NCBI GenBank assembly: GCA_023422005.1
Contig: JAEZSC010000170.1
Coordinates: forward strand, 1 to 18,762
Length of the DNA stretch: 18,762 nt
Reading direction: 5' to 3'
DNA from: Bacillota bacterium
Lineage (GTDB): Bacteria; Bacillota; Clostridia; Christensenellales; UMGS416
Below the pieces are notes generated by a model, which was not told the origin of the DNA, did not search any database, and saw only the letters and a list, made by a program, of their open reading frames with translations. The translations under genes and the position numbers were made by a program. This document shows, piece by piece, positions 7,311 through 13,917 of this stretch (its first letter is position 1; each line of letters opens with the position of its first letter).

Positions 7311-8300
7311 TTACCGCAATGAACCTTCAAAAGGTTGAGGTTTGTACTTCTTATTGAAGCGCACGCCATTGCAATACACCGGGTCATCGGGGGAGGGAAG
7401 AAAGGCGCTGTGGCCGAACATCAGCGCGTCGGGCAGCGGGCGCTGGGGCAGGTTGTCCTGCCCGCGGCCGGATTGGTAGAGCTGCTCGCCCATGAAAATC
7501 ATCGTGGCCGAGTGCCCGCCATCCAGGTTATAAGCCACGGTGCAGCCCTTGGCGACATACATCTTTGCCAGGTCGGTCAGCGTGTAGCTGCCCTTGGTCG
7601 TGATCAGGATGTAGTGGCCCTTCTCTACCATGCCGATGGAGGCACGGAAGTTGCCTGTGCGCAGTCGGTGCTTGTTGAGGCCGGGGGCAAGCTTGCCGTC
7701 CTGCACGAGGATGGGACCGAAGGCGTAGGCATCCCTAACGCCCATCACCAGCAGGTCTTTGGCTTTTGCCTTGCCGGGCGCATACACCCGCAGCTCGCCG
7801 TCAGGCAGTATGGCCATGGTGGGAGCTTGCGCCTTGTCGTAATAAACCTTACCAGATCGAATCATGACGCCCTTGGGGTTGCCCCGGTGGGTCACATAAT
7901 CGCCGGTAATGGCCAGCACCGCCCCGTATTGCCGGGCGATCTTGTAGGGCAGAAGCGTCTTGCGCCCGAAAAGATCCTTGTAGGCAAAGCCGCCGTAGGG
8001 CAGCTGCCCTCCCCTGGTATAGACCTCGGCAACAAAATAGATGCCGCCGGGGCCCTTTAGGGCATCCACGCGCACGCTGAGCGTCAGGTCCTTGTAGATC
8101 CATGGCCCCTTGTCGGGGTCTTTGACCGACTTGTAGGGCCGGTCTGTACTAAAGTGGACGCTCCGGGGGTCGGGGGTGGAGGCGGGCATTCCCGAAAACA
8201 TGGGATCTGCCGCGGCCCGGGTGGGCGGCAGCGCGCAGAACAAGCCAATCAGCAGTGCGGCACAGGTCAGAATGGAGATCGGCCGTTTCCCAAGGACCAT
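7311..8300 (-). CDS. Secreted phosphodiester glycosidase (NAGPA-domain) protein
   Basis: The 329-residue protein begins with a signal peptide: basic MVLGKRP, a hydrophobic core at about 8-25 and a likely cleavage after TRA. The rest is the phosphodiester glycosidase domain, named after the mammalian N-acetylglucosamine-1-phosphodiester alpha-N-acetylglucosaminidase. The most conserved motif is NLDGGHSATM (258-267), with a His where many members have Gly. GDYVTHRGNPKGVMIRSG (133-150) and RASIGMVEKGHYILITT (219-235) are also family-like. ATG 8300 has AAGGAG 9-14 bases upstream. A sigma-G-like promoter precedes it, so it may be made in the forespore and act in the intermembrane space or cortex. 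The substrate is unknown; cleavage of sugar-1-phosphodiesters in wall polymers is an inference from the family. Confidence 0.87.
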   Translation of the reverse strand: MVLGKRPISILTCAALLIGLFCALPPTRAAADPMFSGMPASTPDPRSVHFSTDRPYKSVKDPDKGPWIYKDLTLSVRVDALKGPGGIYFVAEVYTRGGQLPYGGFAYKDLFGRKTLLPYKIARQYGAVLAITGDYVTHRGNPKGVMIRSGKVYYDKAQAPTMAILPDGELRVYAPGKAKAKDLLVMGVRDAYAFGPILVQDGKLAPGLNKHRLRTGNFRASIGMVEKGHYILITTKGSYTLTDLAKMYVAKGCTVAYNLDGGHSATMIFMGEQLYQSGRGQDNLPQRPLPDALMFGHSAFLPSPDDPVYCNGVRFNKKYKPQPFEGSLR

Positions 8301-8368
8301 GTGTTATCACTCCTTCAACCTATGCGTCATGTCACGCAATAGTTGAATATGTACATGTAATTGTTTAC

Positions 8369-8397
8369 TAGGATGCGCGGCAAGCTGAAAATTATTC
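8369..8397 (-). promoter_or_regulatory. Sigma-G-like promoter of the glycosidase gene
   Basis: On the minus strand GAATA (8397-8393), a 17-base spacer and CATCCTA (8375-8369) match every fixed position of the B. subtilis sigma-G consensus GHATR-N17/18-CATnHTA. The transcript would start near 8362, about 60 bases before the gene. Prediction only; sigma-F and sigma-G recognise related -35 boxes. Confidence 0.5.
8370..8392 (+). promoter_or_regulatory. Weak sigma-H-like element ahead of spoIIAA
   Basis: AGGAT (8370-8374) and GAAAAT (8387-8392) are 12 bases apart, roughly the AGGA/GAAT layout of sigma-H promoters. The spoIIA operon of B. subtilis is started by sigma-H, so an element of this kind is expected. 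The match is imperfect and overlaps the minus-strand sigma-G-like element. Confidence 0.25.
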
Positions 8398-8428
8398 CGA
8401 TTTTTTTGTCGATACCGTTCCTGTGCGT

Positions 8429-8458
8429 GTATAGCCATAAACGAACCTGTGCATACTA
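8429..8458 (+). promoter_or_regulatory. Sigma-G-like promoter of the spoIIA operon
   Basis: GTATA (8429-8433), an 18-base spacer and CATACTA (8452-8458) match every fixed position of the sigma-G consensus. The transcript would start near 8465 and run about 95 bases to spoIIAA. In B. subtilis the spoIIA operon also receives late sigma-G transcription, there by read-through from dacF; here the element is directly upstream. Confidence 0.55.
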
Positions 8459-8559
8459 TGGCAATCACTGCAAAAAATGGCGCATGCTGGCTGCTTTGCG
8501 AAAATGGCCGTGTTCGACAAAACCGGTGGGATTGCGCCAAAGGGAGTGAGCGGCCATCC

Positions 8560-8898
8560 ATGGAAACATGGATATGGGAAGGGGGCGGGCGATTGACTCT
8601 GCGGACGGAGGAAAAGAATGGCGAGCTGGTGGCATGGCTGGCCGGCGAGCTGGACCATCACAGCGCCGACGCTGTGCGCGCCGGGCTAGACAACGCGCTG
8701 TCGCGCGCAAAAGCCAAGCGTTTAGTGCTGGACATGTCGGCGATGACATTCATGGACAGCTCGGGCATCGGCGTCGTATTGGGGCGCTACAAGAAGATGA
8801 AAGAGCGGGGCGGCAGCGTGGCTGTGCGGGGGTTGTCTCAGAAGATGGACAGAATCCTGCGGCTGGCCGGGCTGTACTCCGTGGTGGAGCGCGAGTAG
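8560..8898 (+). CDS. spoIIAA: Anti-sigma-F factor antagonist SpoIIAA
   Basis: The 112-residue STAS-domain protein frees sigma-F by binding SpoIIAB. LAGELDHHSAD (27-37) matches the SpoIIAA signature. FMDSSGIGVVLGRYKKMK (64-81) contains the phosphorylated serine, here Ser67, equal to Ser58 of B. subtilis. In the forespore SpoIIE dephosphorylates this serine; SpoIIAB phosphorylates it again. ATG 8560 is chosen because GGGAGTGA (8542-8549) precedes it and the protein then has family length; a longer frame would run through the promoter. It is the first gene of the spoIIAA-spoIIAB-sigF operon. Confidence 0.96.
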   Translation: METWIWEGGGRLTLRTEEKNGELVAWLAGELDHHSADAVRAGLDNALSRAKAKRLVLDMSAMTFMDSSGIGVVLGRYKKMKERGGSVAVRGLSQKMDRILRLAGLYSVVERE

Positions 8899-8966
8899 CG
8901 CCATAGGTTTGATTACAAGACGGCTGAATCACCGCGCGTGCAACCGGCGGTGAATGGGAGGAGAAC

Positions 8967-9416
8967 ATGCGGGGAAGGGACTATATGAAGCTGGAGATCC
9001 CGGCGTACTCTCAGAACGAGAGCTTCGCCCGGGTGGCTGTGGGTGCGTTTCTGACGCGGCTGAACCCCACATTGGAGGAATTGTCCGACGTTAAGACGGC
9101 GGTATCCGAGGCGGTCACCAATGCCATCGTGCACGGCTATTGCCATCGGCCCGGCAGCCCTGTGGAGATCGTCGCCGAGGTGCGCGGCAACGAGTTCCAC
9201 GTGCAGGTGAGCGACAGCGGCATAGGCATAGAGGATGTGAGCCAGGCCCTGGAGCCCTTCTATACATCCAAGCCCGATCAGGAGCGCTCCGGCATGGGCT
9301 TCACCGTGATGCAGACGTTTATGGACGATCTGCAGGTGCAATCCACCCCCGGCCAGGGCACCACCGTGCGCATGGTCAAGCGTTTGAGCCCCCTGCCGGC
9401 CGAGGAAGCAAAATGA
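8967..9416 (+). CDS. spoIIAB: Anti-sigma-F factor and serine kinase SpoIIAB
   Basis: The 149-residue GHKL-type kinase binds sigma-F as a dimer and phosphorylates SpoIIAA. YSQNESFARVAVGAF (14-28) begins the family core. SEAVTNAIVHGY (47-58) is the N box with Glu48 and Asn52. DSGIGI (83-88) and ERSGMGF (106-112) are the ATP-binding G boxes. GGGAGG lies 5 bases before ATG 8967; a second in-frame ATG at 8985 also has a purine-rich site and would give 143 residues, so the first six residues are uncertain. The last codons overlap the sigF start as ATGA, indicating translational coupling of the anti-sigma factor and its sigma factor. Confidence 0.96.
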   Translation: MRGRDYMKLEIPAYSQNESFARVAVGAFLTRLNPTLEELSDVKTAVSEAVTNAIVHGYCHRPGSPVEIVAEVRGNEFHVQVSDSGIGIEDVSQALEPFYTSKPDQERSGMGFTVMQTFMDDLQVQSTPGQGTTVRMVKRLSPLPAEEAK

Positions 9417-10153
9417 CTGCTCAGAGCCGCAGCGCCGAGCAGAGCAACACGCTGGATCTGCTTCGGCGCGCCCATGAAGGAGACGTTCAAGCCGAGGAGC
9501 AGCTGATCCGAGAAAATCTGGCGCTGGTGCACAGCGTGGCCAAGCGCTTTCGTGACCGGGGCGCCGATTATGAGGACCTGTTTCAGATCGGCTGCGTGGG
9601 CTTTGTAAAGGCCATCAAGAACTTCGATCTAAGCTACGACGTGTGTTTTTCCACCTACGCGGTGCCCATGATCATGGGCGAAATCCGCCGCTTTCTGCGG
9701 GACGACGGGCCGCTCAAGATCAGCCGTTCGATCAAGGAAAAGGCCCGTACGCTGATGAGCGTGCAGGAGAAGCTATCGGAAAAGCTGCAGCGGGAGCCCA
9801 CCGCCGCCGAGATCGCCGCGGAGGCAGGCATACCGCCGGAGGAAATCGCCTTCGTGCTGGAGGCGATGAATCCCATCGGCTCCATCGATGAGGAGCTCAA
9901 CCCCGGCAGCGAGAACCCGGTGAAAACCATCGACCGCATGGCCGACGATCGCGACCACCCCGACAGCCAGATCGATCGTATACTGGTCAAGGAGCTGCTG
10001 GCCACGCTGGAGCCCAGGGAGCGCCAGATCATCATCATGCGATACTTTCAGGAAAAGACCCAGAGCGAGATCGCCCGGGCCATCGGCGTGTCGCAGGTGC
10101 AGATATCCCGGTTGGAAAGCAAGATATTGGGAAAAATGCGGCAGATGATGTGA
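9413..10153 (+). CDS. sigF: RNA polymerase sigma factor SigF, early forespore
   Basis: The 246-residue sigma-70-type factor lacks region 1. Region 2 includes YEDLFQIGCVGFVKAIKNFD (53-72) and the -10-binding FSTYAVPMIMGEIRRFLRDD (79-98). Region 3 spans about 101-150. Region 4 carries the helix-turn-helix TQSEIARAIGVSQVQISRLE (216-235), which reads the -35 box. The size, the DGPLKISRSIKEKA sequence and the operon identify sigma-F rather than sigma-G. It directs the first forespore-specific transcription after asymmetric division. Its ATG overlaps the spoIIAB stop (ATGA), and GAGGAAG precedes it. A repeat element starts directly after the TGA stop. Confidence 0.96.
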   Translation: MTAQSRSAEQSNTLDLLRRAHEGDVQAEEQLIRENLALVHSVAKRFRDRGADYEDLFQIGCVGFVKAIKNFDLSYDVCFSTYAVPMIMGEIRRFLRDDGPLKISRSIKEKARTLMSVQEKLSEKLQREPTAAEIAAEAGIPPEEIAFVLEAMNPIGSIDEELNPGSENPVKTIDRMADDRDHPDSQIDRILVKELLATLEPRERQIIIMRYFQEKTQSEIARAIGVSQVQISRLESKILGKMRQMM

Positions 10154-10344
10154 GGGAGATCCATCGCTGCGCTCAGAATGACAGAATAGGCTTCGCAGCA
10201 ACACACCGTTCTGTCATTCAGAGGCTGCACAGCAGCCGAAGAATCTCCCATTGAAGGGGCCGGCGTTGCACGATATCGCGCCGTGTACACGCAACGGCCT
10301 ACGTCTCAAAAGGGAGATTCCTCACTGCGTTCGGAATGACAGCA
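10154..10344. repeat. Three copies of an interspersed palindromic repeat downstream of sigF
   Basis: Copy 1 (10154-10186, plus), copy 2 (10209-10249, minus) and copy 3 (10312-10344, plus) share GGGAGAT at one end and GAATGACAG at the other, with TC..CTGCG-like bases between. Copies 1 and 2 are inverted and can fold into one long hairpin starting at the sigF stop codon. Between copies 2 and 3 is another imperfect hairpin (GGCCG..GTTGC with GCAACGGCC, about 10257-10299). The type resembles short non-coding repeats scattered through bacterial genomes. It occupies most of the 343-base gap between sigF and the next gene; no protein is seen there. Confidence 0.7.
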
Positions 10345-10444
10345 CGGGCTGAAATGCCATCGATAGTTTGTTATACCACATCTCATCCAGGTTGTTCGGC
10401 CTATTTCATTGGGAATAAAATTGAAACACCAATTCCGCATTTCA

Positions 10445-10473
10445 GGATAATTTTCATCATCCCGCTCATGATA
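10445..10473 (+). promoter_or_regulatory. Sigma-G-like promoter of the spoVA operon
   Basis: GGATA (10445-10449), a 17-base spacer and CATGATA (10467-10473) match the sigma-G consensus except one base in the -35 box. The B. subtilis spoVA operon is transcribed by sigma-G, which supports the call. The start would be near 10480, leaving a very short leader with AAAGGAG (10480-10486) at its 5' end. Confidence 0.45.
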
Positions 10474-10496
10474 CCGATGAAAGGAGCATGAGCAGG

Positions 10497-10658
10497 ATGG
10501 TGATCAAGACTCGCACGGCCATTTTGATACTTGTGGCGGCGTTCATCGTATTTTTTTCTCTGGCGGCGTGGCTCGTCAACCGCCTTGTGGCGCAGATGCG
10601 ACAAGGCAGCCATGACAACTCAACCTATGTGAGCGAACCGATGGTGCCTGCCCCATGA
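10497..10658 (+). CDS. Small single-span membrane protein, first gene of the spoVA operon
   Basis: This 53-residue frame is not a family I recognise. It has a basic start MVIKTRT, one strong transmembrane segment (about residues 8-27) and a polar tail ending SEPMVPAP. AAAGGAG (10480-10486) lies 10 bases before ATG 10497; an alternative ATG at 10488 is only one base from it. Its stop overlaps the spoVAC start as ATGA. spoVAC has no clear ribosome site of its own, which suggests that its translation depends on this frame. It occupies the place of spoVAA/spoVAB in Bacillus but resembles neither in size. It may be a small SpoVA-associated membrane subunit or merely a coupling frame. Confidence 0.65.
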   Translation: MVIKTRTAILILVAAFIVFFSLAAWLVNRLVAQMRQGSHDNSTYVSEPMVPAP

Positions 10659-11128
10659 GCAAGACCGTGGATAAACAACAGGCCAAAGCCTATGAGAAAT
10701 TCGTGCAGCAGCGCGCGCCCAAGAGCCGCAAGGGTGTGCATCTGCTGCGGGCGTTCTGGGTGGGCGGCGTCATCTGTATGATCGGCCAGGGCTTCAGCGA
10801 TCTGGGCAAACTGGTATTGCACCTGTCCAAGGAGAACCTGAGCTCCTTCACACCCATGGTCATGGTGTTTCTGGGCGCCACGCTGACAGGGCTGGGCATC
10901 TATGACCGCATCGGCAAATATGCCGGAGCGGGTTCCATCGTGCCCATCACGGGCTTTGCCAACTCCATGGTTGCACCGGCCATGGAATTCAAGTCAGAGG
11001 GCTATGTCATGGGCACGGCCGCCAAGCTCTTTACGCTGGCGGGGCCGGTGTTGGTGAACGGCTATTCTATTTCGGTAATCTTCGGAATCATCGTCTACTT
11101 CATTCAACTGGCTGGAGGCGGCGGATGA
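10655..11128 (+). CDS. spoVAC: Stage V sporulation protein SpoVAC
   Basis: The 157-residue integral membrane protein belongs to the SpoVAC/SpoVAE family. After a basic N-terminus there are several hydrophobic segments (about 33-50, 66-84, 92-110, 122-152). Family motifs include AFWVGGVICMIGQGFSDLG (33-51) and GAGSIVPITGFANSMVAPAMEFKSEG (91-116). In B. subtilis SpoVAC is a mechanosensitive-type channel used for dipicolinate movement across the spore inner membrane. ATG 10655 overlaps the stop of the small membrane protein, and its stop overlaps the spoVAD start (ATGA at 11125-11128), so all three genes are translationally linked. Confidence 0.95.
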   Translation: MSKTVDKQQAKAYEKFVQQRAPKSRKGVHLLRAFWVGGVICMIGQGFSDLGKLVLHLSKENLSSFTPMVMVFLGATLTGLGIYDRIGKYAGAGSIVPITGFANSMVAPAMEFKSEGYVMGTAAKLFTLAGPVLVNGYSISVIFGIIVYFIQLAGGGG

Positions 11129-12117
11129 AACGCACTGTAACACTAAACAACCCGCCCGTTATCGCAAGCTATGCGACCACCGTGGGCCCCAAGGAAGGCA
11201 AGGGCCCCATGGCCCGGTGGTTTGACAACATATTGACCGACGACACGCTGGGGGAAAAAAGCTACGAGAAGGCCGAGTGCCAGATGTTTTCCATGACGGC
11301 TGACTTGGCGCTGGCCCGGGCCAAGCTGCAGCCGGGCGACGTGGACCTGATGTTCGGCGGCGACCTGCTGGATCAGCTCATCAGCGCCAGCTTCGCGGCG
11401 CGGGGCCTGGAGATCCCCTTTCTGGGGCTGTACGGCGCGTGCTCCACGATGAGCGAATCGCTGATCGCCGCGACGATGGCGCTGTGCTCGGGCAGCGCGC
11501 AAACGGTGCTGTGCGTGACCGGCAGCCACTTTTCCACCGCCGAGCGGCAATACCGCTTCCCGCTGGAGCTGGGCAACCAGCGCCCGCCCACCAGCCAGTG
11601 GACGGCCACGGCGACCGGCGCCACGGTGCTCAAGGCCCAGGGTGATGGCCCCAGGATCACGCGGTTCACCGTGGGCAAGGTCATCGACTTTGGCATCAAG
11701 GACGGCAACAACATGGGCGCAGCCATGGCGCCTGCCGCCGCAGACACCATCGCAGCTCATTTCAACGATTCCGGCGTGGCGCCGGATTATTACGACTATA
11801 TCGTCACAGGCGATTTGGGCAAGTTGGGACGGGACATCCTCCATGAACTGCTGCTGCAGCACAACCTGAGCCTGGGCCAGCGCCACCGGGATTGCGGCTG
11901 CGAGATGTACAGTGACGATCAGGACGTGGATTGCGGTGCTTCGGGCTGCGGCTGTGCTGCCAGCTTCCTCAACGGGTATTATCTCAAGCGCATGAGCTAC
12001 GGCGAAATCAAACGCATTCTGCTGATTGCCACCGGCGCGCTGCTCAGCCCCACGAGCTCCATGCAGGGGGAGAGCATCCCCAGCGTGGCCCACGCCGTGG
12101 CCATCGAAATGGGGTGA
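11125..12117 (+). CDS. spoVAD: Stage V sporulation protein SpoVAD
   Basis: The 330-residue protein has the thiolase/ketosynthase-like fold of SpoVAD, which binds dipicolinic acid. GLYGACSTMSESLIAATMAL (101-120) is the strongest motif and carries Cys106 at the place of the thiolase nucleophile. A Cys-rich stretch follows (C257, C259, C270, C275, C277), with SPTSSMQGESIPSVAHAV near the end. GGAGGCGG just before ATG 11125 is a strong ribosome site inside the spoVAC end. The protein sits on the inner spore membrane with SpoVAC and SpoVAE. Confidence 0.96.
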   Translation: MKRTVTLNNPPVIASYATTVGPKEGKGPMARWFDNILTDDTLGEKSYEKAECQMFSMTADLALARAKLQPGDVDLMFGGDLLDQLISASFAARGLEIPFLGLYGACSTMSESLIAATMALCSGSAQTVLCVTGSHFSTAERQYRFPLELGNQRPPTSQWTATATGATVLKAQGDGPRITRFTVGKVIDFGIKDGNNMGAAMAPAAADTIAAHFNDSGVAPDYYDYIVTGDLGKLGRDILHELLLQHNLSLGQRHRDCGCEMYSDDQDVDCGASGCGCAASFLNGYYLKRMSYGEIKRILLIATGALLSPTSSMQGESIPSVAHAVAIEMG

Positions 12118-12121
12118 GGGC

Positions 12122-12487
12122 ATGGATTGGTTGATGTATCTGAAGGTGTTCCTCGTGGGCGGGCTGCTGTGCAGCATCGGCCAGCTGCTCATCGATTATA
12201 CGAATATTACACCGGCGCGCATTCTTGTACTCTATGTGACGATGGGCGTCGTCCTGAGTGCATTCGGGTGGTATGGGCATCTGGTGGAATGGGCCGGCGC
12301 GGGCGCCACAATCCCATTGACGGGCTTTGGGTATGCGCTGTACAAAGGCACCTATGAGGCGGTGACGCAGCGGGGCATCATCGGCGCCTTCACCGGCGGC
12401 GCTTCGGCCACCGCCGGCGGCGTTGTGGCGGCGGTCGTGTTTGGATATCTCTACGCGGTGCTTTTCAAGTCCAGGACCAAGGGATAG
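12122..12487 (+). CDS. spoVAE: Stage V sporulation protein SpoVAE
   Basis: The 121-residue membrane protein is a shorter relative of SpoVAC and matches SpoVAE (SpoVAEb of Bacillus). Hydrophobic segments cover about residues 6-22, 31-50, 55-70 and 95-115. VGGLLCSIGQLLID and GAGATIPLTGFGYALYKG are the shared family motifs. ATG 12122 follows GGTGAGG and lies 4 bases after the spoVAD stop. It ends the operon, with a terminator 20 bases later. AC-AD-AE alone is the usual clostridial set. Confidence 0.95.
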   Translation: MDWLMYLKVFLVGGLLCSIGQLLIDYTNITPARILVLYVTMGVVLSAFGWYGHLVEWAGAGATIPLTGFGYALYKGTYEAVTQRGIIGAFTGGASATAGGVVAAVVFGYLYAVLFKSRTKG

Positions 12488-12507
12488 GGAGGCTCTGTCA
12501 TAATCAC

Positions 12508-12556
12508 AACCGGCCGGGCCTGCCGCAATCTGAGGTTGCTGCAGGCCGGTTTCATT
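12508..12556 (+). terminator. Terminator of the spoVA operon
   Basis: AACCGGCC (12508-12515) and GGCCGGTT (12544-12551) pair perfectly, with a small inner hairpin between. TTTCATTCT follows. It lies between spoVAE and the convergent ferritin-like gene. Confidence 0.65.
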
Positions 12557-12567
12557 CTAGGGCTGTT

Positions 12568-13107
12568 CTATACCCGGCAGCCGTTCTTTGCGTACAGATA
12601 GTTGTAGAGGATCCCATGACGGATTTCATCGGTGATGATTTCCGTAAGAATGTTGATGTGGACGCGGGTCTGCATGGCGTACAAAATCTGCCGGTATCTT
12701 TGTACAGCCCCTTGCTCGCCCAACAATGCCCGGCTGAGCCCTTCGCAATAGGATGCCGGGGGCACGAACTGGCCTTCCTGTTCTATGGGAGCGGGTTGAC
12801 CGGTGATATCATGGTAGATCTGTCGGAAAAGACGGAAATGATTCACTTCATTATCCCGTATTCCCGCAATGATTTGTTTGTCTTCCACTGAGGGAGCATT
12901 GTCTATCAACCAAGAATACGCCATGCGGTCCTCGGTTTCGCCGGACAGCGCCTGCAGAATGAGTGCGAGCGCATTGGGCAAATTTTGCGGGTAGGTGAAA
13001 ATGGAATCATATTGGGGTGTCGTGGACGACATCCACTGCTGCACATGCGAATCTGCCTGACGGCACGCAGTGTTATGGCTGCCATGCCTGTGGGTTCTGG
13101 TGAACAT
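12568..13107 (-). CDS. Ferritin-like domain protein (di-iron carboxylate type)
   Basis: The 179-residue soluble protein has a four-helix ferritin-like core after a disordered His-rich N-terminus (about 1-40). The di-iron ligands can be placed: E57 in SGETED, E87 and H90 in NEVNH, E131 in GEQGAV, and E161 and H164 in DEIRH, that is, two E...ExxH half-sites as in rubrerythrin and related proteins. No rubredoxin Cys4 motif is present. ATG 13107 has GGAGGAAGTGA just upstream; a longer frame to 13134 would put that ribosome site inside the gene. It is transcribed away from a glutathione peroxidase, which suggests a part in peroxide or iron handling. The exact enzyme activity is not known. Confidence 0.85.
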   Translation of the reverse strand: MFTRTHRHGSHNTACRQADSHVQQWMSSTTPQYDSIFTYPQNLPNALALILQALSGETEDRMAYSWLIDNAPSVEDKQIIAGIRDNEVNHFRLFRQIYHDITGQPAPIEQEGQFVPPASYCEGLSRALLGEQGAVQRYRQILYAMQTRVHINILTEIITDEIRHGILYNYLYAKNGCRV

Positions 13108-13174
13108 GGTATCACTTCCTCCGATCGTGTTCAATTTCTATACTATGAAATAGACTGATCAGCTGTGTTTGTCC

Positions 13175-13207
13175 TTGACAGAACCTTAAATATTGTATAA
13201 AATTTAA
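13175..13207 (+). promoter_or_regulatory. Promoter of the glutathione peroxidase gene with an overlapping inverted repeat
   Basis: TTGACA (13175-13180) is a perfect -35 box and TAAAAT (13198-13203) lies 17 bases on; TATAAA at 13196 is an alternative. The inverted repeat TTAAAT (13186-13191) / ATTTAA (13202-13207) covers the -10 region, where a repressor would block the polymerase. It is AT-rich like PerR or Fur sites but is not a clean match to either. Confidence 0.65.
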
Positions 13208-13237
13208 TATCAAAAAATCGTTAGAGGAGAGAGGACG

Positions 13238-13738
13238 ATGACCATATATGATTTCACCGTGAAGGACGCCCTTGGCAACCTGGTGCCGATGCAGGAATAT
13301 AAGGGCAAGGCGTTGTTGATCGTCAATACGGCCACCAGTTGTGGCTTCACGCCCCAATACAAGGGCTTGCAGCAGCTCTACGATGATTATCGGGATCGGG
13401 GGTTTGAGATACTGGATTTTCCTAGCAACCAGTTCGCCAACCAGTCGCCCTGGAGCGAGACGGAGATCATCCGCTTCTGCCAGCTCAACTACGGCACGAA
13501 CTTCCGCACCTTCGCCAAGACCGACGTCAACGGCGCCAACGCCGAGCCCCTGTTTGCCTATCTGCGCCGGCAGACGCCGGGCTTCTTTGGCAACGCGATC
13601 AAATGGAACTTCACCAAATTTCTGGTAGCCCGCGACGGCTCCGTGGTCAAGCGCTTTGCGCCGACGACCGAGCCGGAAAAAATCAGAACAGCCATTGAGC
13701 GACAGCTGGATATGAAGGAGTACGCCTTCGGCGCTTAG
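13238..13738 (+). CDS. Glutathione peroxidase-family thiol peroxidase
   Basis: The 166-residue cytosolic protein is a full-length bacterial glutathione peroxidase homologue. The catalytic cysteine is C35 in NTATSCGFTPQY, where animal enzymes have selenocysteine. The glutamine is in FPSNQFANQ and the tryptophan in KWNFTKFLV. It lacks the mammalian oligomerisation loop. Bacterial members of this type generally use thioredoxin rather than glutathione, which fits a clostridial cell. ATG 13238 has GAGGAGAGAGG before it. It is monocistronic, with a strong promoter upstream, a terminator 6 bases after the stop and a divergent ferritin-like gene. Confidence 0.94.
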   Translation: MTIYDFTVKDALGNLVPMQEYKGKALLIVNTATSCGFTPQYKGLQQLYDDYRDRGFEILDFPSNQFANQSPWSETEIIRFCQLNYGTNFRTFAKTDVNGANAEPLFAYLRRQTPGFFGNAIKWNFTKFLVARDGSVVKRFAPTTEPEKIRTAIERQLDMKEYAFGA

Positions 13739-13744
13739 CAACGG

Positions 13745-13777
13745 AACGGCCGGGAGGCATGCTCCCGGCCGTTCTTC
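13745..13777 (+). terminator. Terminator of the glutathione peroxidase gene
   Basis: AACGGCCGGGAG (13745-13756) and CTCCCGGCCGTT (13762-13773) form a perfect 12-bp stem with loop GCATG. Only a short tail (CTTC) follows. Confidence 0.7.
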
Positions 13778-13806
13778 AAATGTGCCTGTTTCGGTGCTTT
13801 ATAGCA

Positions 13807-13891
13807 CATTGCCAACTCTGCTTTGGCTGCGGCTCTGGCAATGCCTCAGGGTGTTGTGCCCAGCGCATCATGATAAACAGCGCCCAACACC
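13807..13891 (-). other. Intergenic hairpins downstream of the beta-CASP nuclease gene
   Basis: Two hairpins lie behind the minus-strand nuclease gene: CATTGCCA/TGGCAATG (13807-13814 with 13836-13843) and GGTGTTG/CAACACC (13850-13856 with 13885-13891), the latter extended by inner GCGC pairs. Neither has a T-run, so they are poor terminators. They may form the 3' end of the nuclease mRNA. No supported gene is in this gap. Confidence 0.3.
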
Positions 13892-13917
13892 GGGAGAGAA
13901 GTCCATCCCAAGAGGTT

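Noticed and set aside
13340..13345. Possible selenocysteine site in the glutathione peroxidase
   Set aside because: The active-site codon is TGT (Cys), not TGA, so no selenocysteine insertion is needed.
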